Source: Halichondria panicea (lineage: Eukaryota; Porifera; Demospongiae; Suberitida; Halichondriidae). From it: 64,000 nt of DNA. Position 1 is the first letter of the stretch. Each line of letters begins with the position of its first letter. Under the pieces are notes generated by a model. The model was not told the DNA's origin and did no database searches. It worked only from the letters and a program-made list of their open reading frames with translations. Where the stretch lies: assembly GCF_963675165.1 (NCBI RefSeq), contig NC_087385.1, forward strand, positions 1,550,501 to 1,614,500. The letters run 5' to 3'. Both the position numbers and the translations under genes were made by a program. This document shows, piece by piece, positions 20,637-42,086 of the stretch.

Positions 20637-22189
20637 ACTAGAGCACTAAAGTGCAAACCCTCGGCTAGTGACATGATTATAAAGAAACCAGAAGACTGAT
20701 ATAATGCAGTGCATATAGTGATGTTGTTATCATCATCATGCATGACTTGCACAGCAACTCAGGAGCAATAAAACTAAACCAGACTGGAGGCACGCTGAAA
20801 CATTTGAGAACAGGTAGTAGTACTATAGATAATATGCACTGTGGATTAGGATCACAGCAAAGAAGCCTGGAGTCTCAGAGAAGTATGGCTCCAGGTCCTG
20901 CATGGATCCCAGTCAGCTAAAGCAAGCTTTCTACTTTAGTGACCCTGTTCCATTGTTCCTGGTATATACAGCTTTCTACTTTAGTGACCCTGTTCCATTG
21001 TTTCTGGACCTGGTACAGGATCACTTCAGTTATAAGTAACGCATGTGCAAGTTCTGTTCAAGCTACATTTTGCTCGCTTTTGTTAGACAAAGAAGCTTTA
21101 ACACCGAAAGCTGCCACTATTAGAAGTACTGACTTGTTGTGTGGAGGCTACCCATGCTGTAAACGCAGTGCTAGAGCATCCAGGTAAGCAGACCCAGTCA
21201 CAAGCTTGTTCAAGCTTCTTAGCTTTTACTCGACAAAGAAGCTTTAACATCACAATCTGTCACTATTTAAACCAAGATATTGTTGTGTGAAGGCTATCCA
21301 TGCTGTAAACGCAGTGCTGTGGCATCCAGGTGAGTAGATATACTCGTGACAAACAGACAAACAAACTAGAGCACTAAAGTGCAAACCCTCGGCTGGTGAC
21401 ATGAAACCAGAAATATAATGCAGTGCATATAGTGATGTTGTCATGTATGACTTGCACAGCAACTCAGGAGCAATAAAACTAAACCAGACTGGAGGCATGC
21501 TGAAACATTTGAGAACAGGTAGTGGTACTATAGATATATGCACTGTGGATTAGGATCACAGTAAAGAAGCCTGGAGTCTCAGAGAAGTATGGCTCCAGGT
21601 TCTGTATGGAGTAGGATCCCAGTCAGCAGCAGCTATAATTCAAACCCTGTTCCATTGTTCCTGGTATATACAGCTTTCTACTTTAGTGACCCTGTTCCAT
21701 CGTTCTTGGTACAGGATCACTTCAGTTATAAGTAACTCGTGTGTAAGTTCTGTTCAAGCTACATTTTGCTCGCTTTTATTAGACAAAGGAGCTTTAACAC
21801 CGAAAGCTGCCACTATCAAAAGTACTAACTTGTTGTGTGGAGGCTACTCATGCTGTAAACGCAGTGCTAGAACATCCAGGTAAGTAGACCTAGTCACAAG
21901 CTTCTTAGCTTTTGCTCGACAAAGAAGCTTTAATATCAAAATCTGCCGCTATTTAAATCAAGATATTGTTGTGTGAAGGCTATCCATGCTGTAAACGCAG
22001 TGCTGTGACATCCAGGTGAGTAGAAAAGCCCATCACAAACAAACAAACCAACAGACTGCTATACCCGTGGCCGCCCACGCGCCTCGGGTAACAAACAGAC
22101 CAACAGACTACTATACCCATGGCCGCCCACGCGCCTCGGGTAACAAACAAACCAACAGACTACTATACCCGCTCAGCACGGCCTCGGGT
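20637..22189. repeat. 1.55-kb insertion with 728-bp tandem repeat in intron 4 of P450 D
   Basis: Absent from the matching intron of copy A, where TACATAATTATGTCCATCACAG is continuous. The unit starting CTAGAGCACTAAAGTGCAAA (20638) recurs at 21366, a period of 728 bp. Within each unit a ~50-bp module ending ATGCTGTAAACGCAGTGC ... CATCCAG followed by GTAAG or GTGAG occurs twice, four times in all (near 21130, 21285, 21830 and 21965), like a repeated exon end with its donor. The right end holds three ~52-bp copies of an ACAGACTACTATACCC / GCCTCGGGT motif (22034-22189). Confidence 0.75.
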
Positions 22190-23628
22190 AATTATGTCCA
22201 TCACAGACACTGCTTACTTTGTATTTGGGGAGAATCTTGAAGTGTACAACACAAACAAACCAGACACATCAAGATTTTATGGAGGCTGGTCTTGAGTTCA
22301 TTAAACAAGTTGGATTGCTTGTACCTCTACCAATTTTCAAACATATCCCATCAATAGCCTACCGGAAATTTATTCAGGCTACGGGAAAAATGCGAGCATT
22401 AGGTATAACCTTGTAACAGAATATGTAAGTTGATACTCCAAATTCATTTCATTGTTACCAAGGCCTTTTGTACTGGCTTTACAACATTCTTCTGATTCAG
22501 GCAAGCAGTAATGGAGAGGAAGGTGGTTGCTCTGAGTGAGGACATAGCGAGGGGTGTGGTGGATGAGACGAGGGTCGTGGGGATTCTGGAGCAGTGGCTC
22601 ATTGAAGGGAAGCTAGAACCAGAGGATGCTCTCACTCAGGCTTGTGACTTGTTGTCAGCTGAGCTTGACACTGTGAGTTTATACTGTTCACACCTGTTAA
22701 GATTTATTTCGTTCCTAGACCAAGAATACCAGTACATTCCTGCTGTATGAGCTTGCCAAGCAACCAGCACTGCAAGACCAACTGTGTGCTGAGATCAGGA
22801 CTGTTCTTGGTGACAAGGTCAATCCATCCTGGGAGGACTTACAGAACATCCCCCTCGTCCGCTACTGTCTCAAGGAGATACTTAGACTCTATCCAGCTCT
22901 GGATATGAACGTGCAGGAAATCAAAGCAGATGTTGTTCTCAATGGCTATCAAGTCCCAGCAGGGGTGAGTGCTTTTGCAACCATCCCCAGTCATGTGTAT
23001 TATAATTATGTCCATGCAGACTTTTGTAGTTTCCTGCAACAGTCTAATGTCACAAAGCATAGACTATTTTAATGAACCGGATAAGTTCATTCCTGAGAGG
23101 TGGAATAAAAAGAACAAGGAGGACTCGATTCACCCGTTTTCCTCTCTACCCTTTGGGTTCGGACAGAGAGGATGCTATGGTAATTTGTCTGCATACAGTT
23201 ATTGTTAGCATACCTAGTATCATCCACAGGGCGTCGTCTAGCTGAGCTGGAGATATACATCCTCCTCACCAATTAAGCTCATCCCCAGATTCACCCTCTC
23301 TACTGACAAGGACACCATTGCTCTATTTCAGGGTACAGTCCTCAAACCAAATGAACCTGTCCCCATCACTATCAAGGAGAGACATAATTAAATTTTACAT
23401 ATCACCATTTATATATGTGTATAATCTAGCTATAATAATTACATAACCTTCCCAACATAATTATGTATAATTATTTTTTTGCCATTTTGCCCAATAACCA
23501 GACATTGGTTTTACCCACATGCAAGTCACAATACTATAGCTATAGCATCTTCATCCATTGATGATAAGAAATAACAACAGATTAATAGAGTAAAGCCAAA
23601 AACGCACAAATCATATCAATAGAATAAA

Positions 23629-32196
<8,568 letters not shown>

Positions 32197-32396
32197 TGCA
32201 GTAGATGTTGATCTCTAGCTAACTCTAGGGGCGTTCAGACTGTAGTGGAACACGTGGAAATTGGGCTCATTAAATATTCACTTCCGGTATTGATTGATGA
32301 TTAACTTCTGCAGCAGTATTGAAAAGAAGGCAGTAACACCTCTCACATGCAATAAAAGGTATAAAGATAGCTAACCATAGTACAGTTCATCTGACA
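32197..32396. promoter_or_regulatory. Divergent promoter region SPT16/mucolipin
   Basis: Only 200 bp separate the ATGs of two divergently transcribed housekeeping genes, so both 5'-UTRs and core promoters must lie here. No canonical TATA box is evident; the segment has a CACGTG-like motif (ACACGTGGAA near 32250) and CTTCCGG (about 32281), an ETS-type site common in bidirectional housekeeping promoters. Confidence 0.6.
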
Positions 32397-35300
32397 ATGA
32401 GCCATGTAAGTAGCTAGCTAGTAGTATTTAAATATAGCTGTAGCAATAATTTGCAAAGAATCATAAAAAACTGCAAAATCATGTATGTTTAATACTGTCC
32501 CTGCAGATGGCTTCTGTTGACCACATTGAGGGAGTGTACTCTCTCATGCCCGATGAAGCAGCTGCTAACAGTGGCACTGCTGGTGCTACTCGACCTCGTA
32601 TGAAATCATCTTCAGTTGTAGACAAATTATCGGCCAATCATGAGCACTCTCGCAGACTCACCGACATTGTGAAGAGAAAATCGAGAAGCTCCAGCACCAC
32701 TAGTGACACTCCTTTAATATCTCAGAACAAATTAGTGGATGGCTCTGAATCAGATGATAAAGCTACAGACCATATTACAATGCAGATGAATGAAGATGTA
32801 TTAATTAGTGAAGTTGAAGAAGATGATGTGCTAACACCACTATCAGAACCACCAAGCAAGCAAAAAGGAATACTAAAGCGCTCTGCAGTAGTGGATAGTG
32901 GTAACTTCGGTGGGGGTGTCTCATCTCCCATGTCCATCAATTCCTCACCACCACTATCTCCCTCCGTTAGTCCATCCAGTCGAGGGGGGTGGCGGAGAGA
33001 GTCCGAAGTTCAGTTCCAGCTCCAACCACCTAGTGACGCTACACTTGGTAAGTCACATGACTCCTGCATTAAATTTATTGTGCATTGTTTTATTGTACAA
33101 AAAAGTATTATAGCTCTGCTACTTGTGTGAGTATAGTAGTGTGTATTATGCTATTGCTATCATCATTATTACACACTCTCTATTTGTGCATCGTTTACAG
33201 TGGAGCTACAAACAATCAGCGATGAACCTGGAGGGAATTCAGAATTTGAACGCTTAGACAGTCTGGAGGAAGAATCCCAAACAATAGACCATCGCTTATT
33301 ATCAGGGAACAGGATTAGGTCCAGTCTGACCAAACTAACGAGATATCGTTCCAAAGGCAAAGGTGCTCCACCACCTAGGAAGAAGTTGCAAAGGTGAAAA
33401 AACTGTCGTGAAAACTTAATGCTTTGTTTTCTTGCACTTATAAGGATTGTTAGGTGGATGCATAATATCATTACGGTATATGTACATGGATGACTACAAT
33501 TATTGGTTTCATAATGTTAATCTTTTAGATACAAATACAAATAGAGTAAACACAGAGGTGTGTAATGATTTCTACCCTTTGCATATTCTCCATTGCACAC
33601 ATACCATGCTATTAATTACCCATGTACAATCTCCCAGGTTACAATCACAGCTGGATCTGGACGACCTCTCCCGGAATGAGGTGGAGCTCAAGGCCAACCT
33701 CTACTTTCACATCGGGAACCCCATTAAGAGGTGGAAGGTCGAGAGGGTGGTCCCGATTAAGCTCCTACTGCAGTTACTCAAAACGTTCTGCCTCATTGTA
33801 CAGGTGTGGGTACATACATCTGCTGTTACTATACACTTATGTACAGTGGCCTATTGTACGGGTCATTGAATCTTGGCCCAAATAAGTATCAACAGTGCAC
33901 TCTGTGTATGTCAATGATATATAGGGGAAAGTTTTTGTATTGGATTGGCCGTAATATCACAGCTGACTATATCGATCAACAACTACTGATAAGTCCATTT
34001 TTTAACCTTACATCTATTGGTATTCCTAAACCGGCTACATATATATGTACTACAGCATGCATAGCCACGGCTAGATACTCAGCAAAAACAATAGATTATA
34101 CCTGACAACGGTATGAATGTAGATTTGTGCCATAGAGACAGAACTGACAGTGCTTGGACTAATCCCCTGCAGGTGATACTGTTTACGACAACCTTGTCCC
34201 ATCAGAGGTCTGACTTCTTCTACAATAGTCGAGTGATCTTCGAGAGCCTGTTCATCCAGCGGTTCCAGAATGGAGTGACCATGCCCAGGGACACATACAC
34301 TGCATACAACATACAGGACATGTACAGCGAGTTTGAATACATCTCAAGACAGGTATGTAGGCATACGGGATCTACATTTAGATAATTGAGTTATCCAATT
34401 AGCATATTATTATTGTATGGCTATTTTTGGCTATATTGCAATATTGCGAAAGGTGTTCCTAAGTATTTACAAAAGTCACATGCACTAAAATAGAATGCAC
34501 TCACTGCTCTATTCCTTTACAGTACTTTAATCTTCGTGACATCACGATTGGTGGCTATGACTACGCCTCAGTGGATAACCAAGGCAATCCCACTCCCATC
34601 ATCATGGAGCTGACTCAGTTCACTGTGGCCGAGCTCAACACGGTCAACAACTCCTACGTACTCGATGGAACGCTCAACAAAAGTGAGTAGTACTGTTAAT
34701 GCTAATGTCAGTGCAAGTTTATGGACTGTTTGAATGGTATGAAAGCACACTCTCTTTTATAGCACTATTAAATGTTGGTGCTCCAAACATAAGTAACAGT
34801 TTCCAAACCTCTGTGCTCTTTTTTCCTTTGCAGCTGTATTCTACATCGGACAAAATGACAACGCAACATTAACGTATCTAGAGCATTCTCAAGACCCTTT
34901 ATTTCACAGGTATGTACGTATCTTGACAGTAATTATTGCACTCTACCTCTTTCTTGATTGTTTGGTTTTTAAGTTTATTTTTTGCTGCAGATTTATCTCT
35001 TTGACAGTGAGAATGCTTGTCAAGAACATTCGAGTGGTGCATGCAGAGAGAGCCGAGTGTTTCTTCATCAACGTGTCCGTAAGTTACTACCAATAATTAC
35101 GTGATTAGTATCAACGAGACCCTCACCCTCTCCAGCATATCTCCGTAGTGATATGTATGCTAGCCTCTGAATTAAATTATAGCGACTTTAACATATTATC
35201 TTCTCAGATTAACTATAATAACGAAGACAACGGAGGAAAAATTTTGTACCATTTGGAGGAAAAGCACGCTAACTTGGATTGTAAAAGCAGCATTCTGATG

Positions 35301-37728
35301 GGCTCAGGTATGCAAAATCTGAAACAATTGGCACATAGTTATAAACGCACTGCATGTGTACAGATAAGATTGTAGTGATCTATGGAGCAATGACCGCTTT
35401 GGACGTCATGATAATCATACTCTGCTGTTTTTCAATCGGTCTCACAATCAAGAGTCTTGAGCGAGCAAAAAAACTGGCAAAGGTAAAGTCAAAACTGAAT
35501 GCATGATGTGAATAGTCTGCTTTAGTGTAGGGCTTTTTTAACGTAAACATAATAATTCTTGTGAAAGTTATGACATGAATGCCATCAATTGTTGTCTGTT
35601 GTGAGATTCCCTTCAGTATTCAACCATATGCTAGTGTAACAAACAACTGATTCAACTCGTTGTTGTTGTTTTTATATCCGTAGAAATACCATCTGTTGTG
35701 TGAAAGCCCTCCCAAAATTTGATAATTTCATCAATGCTTACCTACTATCTATAAAACCCAAATTTGGAATTTGTTACCTGGTACGTACGTCACTCATTTC
35801 CCTGTAGAATGGTTAATTAAAGGAATAGGATAATATTGAAATCTGTATTCCCACTCACAGGCAATGGGGACCTTCTATCGGAGGGAGCTGGGTATCAAGC
35901 TCAGCTGGTGGGAGAGACGATCACTGTTCCCACTGTGGCATGCCCTCAATATCACCAGTGATCTGCTCATCATTGCAGGCAGCTTCTACAAGATCTTTGT
36001 GGACTATAGGGTGTGTGTGTGGGGGGGGGGGTTAGAGGTGTGTGTGGGTTAGGTGTGTGTGTGTGTGGGAGGAGGGGTTAGAGGTGTGTGTGTGTGTGTG
36101 CATGACTGTGTTATTACATCTTCCATACATGTATACAATGTCATACCTCGGGGATTTGTTGCAATATAGGGAAGTTTGTTTATCACTGTGTTTACAATGA
36201 TAATTATGAATTGCAGTGTAAGTGTTGTAATGCTGATATAAATCATAGTGTGGGTGTCTCTTACTTTAGGTGAATGACTTAGACGATGCCAACCCAACCA
36301 GCCTACTTCTTGGGACGGCTGTTCTCTGTCAAGCGGGCGTAATCCTTCGTTACATATCCTATTTCAAAGAACTCAATGTAAGTGCTGTTACAGTCAGTCA
36401 ACAGTCAGTCAACATACGTACCATCTAATAATTATGCTAGCCATGAAGAAGTACTAGTATTCACTTACCATCACTATAATTATGCTCACACCTACACCCT
36501 CTCCCAGGGCCACCCCCACACACTAACCTCTTCCCCACACACACCCCCACCACCCACCCACACACTAACCCTTCACCCATGCACCCCCACGCACCCCCAC
36601 ACACTAACCCTTCACCCACACACACCCCCACCACCCACCCACACAGGCACTCACTCGGACCATCTCCCTGGCCTTCCCCGAACTGGTCAAGTTCCTCCTC
36701 TGTGCAGGCATACTATTCTTGGCTTTCACTTTCAATGGATGGATAATCCTCGGTCCCTACCACGAAAAGTTTGTAGGTTTCGGTGGCTCCTTTGAAACCC
36801 TTTTCAGTTTGTTGAATGGAGATGACATTTACACCACATTCAATGGCATAGATATGGAGGACAGTGTAGCGGTGTACGTGTACAGTCGCTTGTACATGTA
36901 CGTCTTTCTTATCCTGTTCCTCTACTTTGTGCTCAACCTCTTCACGTCGTTGGTGATCTCCGCTTACGAGGCATCACAGGTGCGTCTGTTATGAGCTGTC
37001 TAGACTTAGATGTTTAGGTCGAGTGTGTATTAAGGCCATCCTTTTAATACCTGCATAGAACGTGATACTGAGTTAGGTCTTGGATATTTTTATGCATGCG
37101 TATGTGCACGAATGAAACTCAACCTGTGTAGTAAATATTTTCAGCCTAAAACTTAGTGATTCACATCTGGAAATCAGTAACACTGAAATGTACTGTCCTA
37201 TCTCATTCACTCCACACACACACATGCACACCTCCCCTCCACACGCACAGTCGTACAACACGGCCTATGACAATGAAGTGCGGAGGTTTGTCTTCTCTGG
37301 TCCACTCACTCCCAATGGAGCAGCTCTGAGGGATATCACCAGAACTAAAAAGTGAGAGCTGGTACAGTCATACATACCACCCTCATGCCATGTTTCTGTA
37401 GCAACAAATCAACATTAATGTGACTACAACTTGAAACATGCGGTACATAGGGAGCTTATAGCATGATTGTTTCTCATTTTTCGACGGCACCAAAAGGCCT
37501 CATATTTATATTTCCCCGTTCCCTATAATTATGGAGCTCTTACTAGAAAAGTTATATCACGATTGCAACTAGATGTAGCTACCACTTATGCAGTATTATT
37601 CAAATTCATGCAGTTACGTTGACCCTGAAGTTATTAAGAAGAGAATGAAGCAACCTCCCTCTGAGTCACCACAGCAGAAACGGAGAGGATATAGCTGGCT
37701 GCAAAGTGCAGAGACTGTTGATCAATAG
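32397..37728 (+). CDS. Mucolipin-type TRP channel (TRPML)
   Basis: Endolysosomal cation channel. Fifteen exons: 32397-32405, 32507-33047, 33201-33393, 33638-33803, 34173-34352, 34523-34682, 34834-34909, 34991-35078, 35208-35307, 35364-35482, 35861-36010, 36270-36377, 36647-36979, 37251-37351 and 37614-37728 (TAG), 812 aa. The first transmembrane segment is at ~288-310 (LLLQLLKTFCLIVQVILF). A long luminal loop with Asn-X-Ser/Thr sites follows, then IVVIYGAMTALDVMIIILCC and further TM segments. The pore has the family's NGDD filter (LFSLLNGDD, 687-690), then LYMYVFLILFLYFVLNLF. The N-terminus before TM1 (~285 aa) is Ser/acidic-rich and much longer than usual for a ~580-aa family. If the first 3-codon exon is not used, translation starts at the ATG at 32507. 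Confidence 0.92.
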
Positions 37729-37923
37729 ATCGAGCAATGCTCTTATATTTGTGTTATCTTTTTATTAGTTGTACTATACACATACACTTTTGAGCGGATG
37801 TCTTTTTCAAAACATTTTTACATCAATCACGGTGCATTTATTGAAAATTGAATAATGATGACAAGATAATGAATTGACTGGCAAAGAATGGTTGATAAAT
37901 AATAATATTCGAAATCGCAAATC

Positions 37924-40900
37924 TCATTTCATGAAAAAGTTCAGTTTATGCATGCCCTTAGGCATATAATCTTGGTCCACATTTTCCCCCTCAAAGTCAG
38001 GGTTGTACTTGTACCCTCGTCCGTAACCTAGTGACTTTGTGAGACGAGTGGGGGCGTTTCGTAGGTGTAGGGGTACGGAGGGGAGGGGTCCCTTGGTGTC
38101 CTTCACGCACTGCTTGGCTTTACTGTATGCTGAGTAGACCTGGATAGACTTGGGGGCCTGGGCCATGTACACCACTGCTTGGGCAAGGAGAACCTGCGGA
38201 AAATAACGATGAAACCTACTTAGCACAGGGTAAGCGACCTAACCTATAACAGTACTTACAAATCGTCCTGGTAACGAGGCTAGTAATAGTGTACCTATCA
38301 GAATAACACATAAGGAAGTACCCTCGTTCCACTCAACACATTGTTCTACAATTATGTAATACTGCTATACGGAGCTCATATACCTCACATTCGGGCATCC
38401 CGAGGAACTGACATCCTTGAAACGCAGCCACTGCTTGAGTGAGAGCATTGGGATCAGCCAGCCCTATACAGTTCGATTTTGCGCCAAATAATTATACATT
38501 TCTAACCGTTGTATTATGATTATGCAATTAGGGTAGATAATTAAGTTAACAAAGAAATCAATGTGTATGTTGAACAAAAAAGCAATATCTCTAGTACAAC
38601 TGTCAGTGGATGATACAGATACAGTAGCATTCAAGGAGTTGGCTTATTTAATATACAGGGTGTCTAACTAAAGTGGTTAGTAAGATCCACACTAAGAGCT
38701 CTGTATAACAATCCCCTCACCTATGTCCTCACTGGCGAACCTAACGATCCTCCTAGCCACATAGAGGGGGTCCTCCCCCCCACAGAGCATCCGGGCAAGC
38801 CAGTAGAGCGAGGCGTTAGTATCACCACCCCTCATCGACTTGTGGAGTGCTGAGATGATGTTGTAATGCTCGTCTCCAGCTCTATCGTAGATCAAGTGTG
38901 ACCTCTGCAAGCTCTCCTTAACGTCCTGTACAGTTACAATGATAGGTGGTGTATTAATTGTGTCCTTATTCTTTGATGAGTTTGAGTTTGTGTTAAGTTC
39001 ACTACTGGAACAAGTTGGAGTAGATTCTGCTGAAGAGGTTGGTTTGGAATTGACGGATGAAGAGTGTTCTTCTAAAGAACTTGTGGAGGGTGATTGGTTT
39101 CTAGTGAGCAGTGCTTGTTTGGCCTGCACTGCCAGCTGTAGACCATTGAGAGCGCTCCTAGCATCACCATCACACAGCTCAGCCAGTGTGGTCAGGGCAG
39201 CGTCCTCTATCAGCACTGGGCCATTAGCACCGCTGCAGGAGGATTTAGGAACGTTTACTTGCTTTATAAGAAGCTTAAAAGAGACTATGTAGACACAATG
39301 AAAGGTACTAGGCTTGCTGTTATTGATAGGGAGCTGTTCTCTTTAGCTAATTGCTAGCTGTGATGTACCACTTACTCATCCACACATTTTGAACACAGAA
39401 CTGTACACCACTACGACACCCCACATTAACTCCTAACCAGACTCCTCACCTGCCCTCATCGTTCAGCTCCACCCCCATCTGACGAGCAGCCCTCCGCAGC
39501 AGTACCCCTACATCTCCCACCTCCAGCTTCTCGAGCACGATCACCCGACAGCGACTGAGGAGGGCTGAGTTGAGTTGAAAGGAGGGGTTCTCTGTCGTGG
39601 CTCCGAGCAGGGTGATGGTACCGTCCTCCACATGAGGAAGGAACGTGTCCTGGTGGGGAGGAGGGGGGGTGAGTTAGTAGTTAGTGAGGCTTCATATGAG
39701 GATTGTTCACAGGACAGTACTAAAGATTGCAAATACGCCCCGAGGGAAAGAGTTATATTAGCAGTACATCATTACATTTGCTTGTAATAGACTACGGTAA
39801 AAGAACACTATACAATTACAGTAACAATACTTGCTGCAGTTTGTTGAATCGATGTATCTCATCCACAAACAAGATGGTATTCCTCCTGAATGCCTTCTCA
39901 TTCTTTGCAACCTTCACCACCTCTTTGACCTCATTAACCCCTGAAGTGGTAGCCGATAACTGCACAAACCGACATCCACACTTGTCTTTTGCTACCATGG
40001 CAACAATCCGAGCCAGAGTGGTCTGAAAGGGGAGTATTCAAACCGAACTTGTACAACTACACAATGACTATCTGTAGCATGTGAACATTTAGAATGTCTT
40101 GTGAATTTCCTTCCTCATTAGGACAACAACAACAGGGGAGTACACCACAAAAAGCTTGCAACAACCATGGCAAGTGTTGAATACAATCTATATGCTACAT
40201 GTATAAATAAGCTTAGAACAGGCTGTGGGCCTGTGGCCATTAAGATATAATTATGTCTACCCATTTATAGTGTCTTGTGAACTTCACCCTTTCTCTATAC
40301 TCTTTCCTTCAAGCATCAACAAATGACCTTGCAGGGAGTACATGTAAGCAATCACTAATTAATCCTAGCAACGTTGGTACCTTAATCCTCATAATTGGTG
40401 GCTATTAAGACATGTCTACACACAAAACACCCCACCTTCCCACATCCAGGAGGTCCCCAGAATATCAGTGAGGGCACCTGTCCCGTCTCCAAGATACTGC
40501 GCAGTATAGCATTCCTACCGATCACGCTCTCCTGTCCAACGTAGCCCTCTATGGAGGATGGACGCATCGCCTCGGCCAGGGGGGTGGGGAGGTTGGTAGG
40601 AGGTGGGGTAGCCGGGACTTTATGAATGGTGCTGTAACGAAGAAACTAGTCATTATATCTACCAAAGTTCGACAGAAGTGATCAGATAATCAGACACAAA
40701 TTGGGGAGGAGATTTAAACGACAAATGTACACCCCACAATTATTGGATAATACGAAGGAAATTTGAAGCTGCAAATTTACCGAGGGACTTCACTGAACTG
40801 TTGTGATGAAGTTGGTGTACCGGTCATCTTCCTCATCTTAGCTGGTGGTGGGTCACCCTCACTCTTGGGACTGAGGTGCAGTAAAGAGGAGGCCGTTGTA

Positions 40901-41151
40901 AACGAGAGTAAAGATTGCTTGCCCTTTGTTGAGGGAGAGGGCCTCTTCTTGGACGAGTGTGGCATGGTGGTGATGATGGAGGATTCTGTTTTGCTCTGCT
41001 TCTCTTTCCTCTTGTTCTCTGATGGAAGGCTTTGTCCTCCTGGCAATAGGCACACATCTATGTGACTGTTGATAATGTCCAAGGGAACAGACTTGTTGCA
41101 AATAGGACAGTTTGCAGCCCCGTCTGCTGGTGCATCCTCCTCACTCTCCAT
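37924..41151 (-). CDS. WRNIP1: WRNIP1/MgsA-family AAA+ ATPase with UBZ finger
   Basis: Replication-fork ATPase that binds ubiquitin and acts in DNA-damage tolerance. Seven exons: 40781-41151 (ATG at 41151), 40436-40631, 39831-40022, 39450-39649, 38721-39232, 38384-38463 and 37924-38193 (TGA), 607 aa. In order: an N-terminal UBZ4 finger ([10 protein letters not shown]...HIDVC, residues ~16-35), a basic Ser-rich linker, Walker A GPPGCGK, Walker [11 protein letters not shown], sensor [16 protein letters not shown], and the C-terminal RarA/MgsA domain ([37 protein letters not shown]). A Ser/Thr-rich insert ([18 protein letters not shown]) of ~60 residues sits between the lid and the C-terminal domain. 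Tail-to-tail with mucolipin, 195 bp apart. Confidence 0.95.
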
Positions 41152-41639
41152 GCCTGCGCTGCACACTGAAAAAGGGTCGACCAACATTACAACAAATAAG
41201 TTTAAGCAAAAATATTCACTTGCTTGTGACACGATCTTTACTGCTAAAGAAAAGGGTCGATCGACTATAATAATAGTTATGCTGACTTCACAATACAATA
41301 AGTGCAAAAAACATTTCATGGAAAAAATGGGGAAGAGTAGGGTTGGAAAGTTCAAAAACAAGATTGTGGTTTGGTATAGTCTTGCATGCTCCAACTAGTT
41401 GGGGGTGGGGCACGATCTTTAACAGTTGGGTCCAGCACTATACATCTCATTACACCTCTATGAGATGCTCGATCACCTATTTGACCATTAACTTGCATGT
41501 GTTTCTACATAAGAATGACGCTTTGAATGAGACTTTTTCAAATTAACGTTTCTTTCTGTTAATGTTACAGCACCGAAACACATAGTGTAAAATTAATATT
41601 AATGTCCTCTACAATTGGATTAGCTTGCCCAGCTATAGC

Positions 41640-42062
41640 CTAAGAGCGTTACACTTATACAGGAGAAAGAGGAGGTTTGTGGGTACATCCAGGAATATCG
41701 ACAGATACGTACGTTGTCATGATTGACCTTGACCATGGTAAGTTTGTTTGTTTGTTTTTTACGTACAAATTGCAGCACTCTGCACACTAGAGCATTGGGG
41801 ATCATCAGCATTAACATGAGTTATATATATGTAGGTTCACAAACCCATGCACCCCACATTCACATAATTATATTGGATTATGTACGTAACGAGAGTGACT
41901 GCTAAAAGGTGTGTGTATGTGAAATCAATTAAATGTATTCCCCTCCCCTCCCTAGGCGGCTGGTGCCAGCTGGTGCAGAGGATGAGAACCCGTTCATGTT
42001 GTTCCTACGCTCAATGTTGCCCATTCAACACACAGATGCCCCCAATCCACTAGCAGGCGTGA
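41640..42062 (+). pseudogene. Partial duplicate of TCF25 exons 15 and 17
   Basis: Positions ~41655-41740 copy the 3' splice site and start of TCF25 exon 15 (GGAGAAAGAGGAGGTTTGTG), then degrade with indels. Positions 41945-42062 copy the splice site and all of exon 17 (CAGCTGGTGCAGAGGATGAG) with a small deletion in the CCACCTTCAACAC segment that shifts the frame. Exon 16 is not recognisable and no start or end is present. It is a dead fragment lying 10 kb from the source gene. Confidence 0.85.
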
Positions 42063-42086
42063 GTCACACAATAAGACCTCATCTTT

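Larger units (their letters stand above)
18167..23391 (+). pseudogene. Cytochrome P450 copy D, decayed
   Basis: All nine exons are recognisable: 18167-18346, ~18471-18615, 19958-20103, 20402-20592, 22207-22402, 22501-22672, 22719-22964, 23020-23179 and 23230-23391. Many lesions are visible. The inserted sequence in exon 1 shifts the frame before the FSEMPG-equivalent. Exon 2 has a 4-bp CTGT duplication and an altered donor (CCATGCAGTGAG in place of CCAGGTGAG). Exon 3 has a 6-bp deletion and an extra A in the GGAAAAGTATCC segment. Exon 5 has +1 and exon 6 has -1 relative to copy A. The I-helix Gly is changed (AELDT). Exon 9 gains AATTAA, giving a stop after LLTN. Introns 2 and 4 are swollen by insertions. 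No single open product is possible. Exons 4, 7 and 8 remain almost intact, so decay is recent. Confidence 0.9.
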
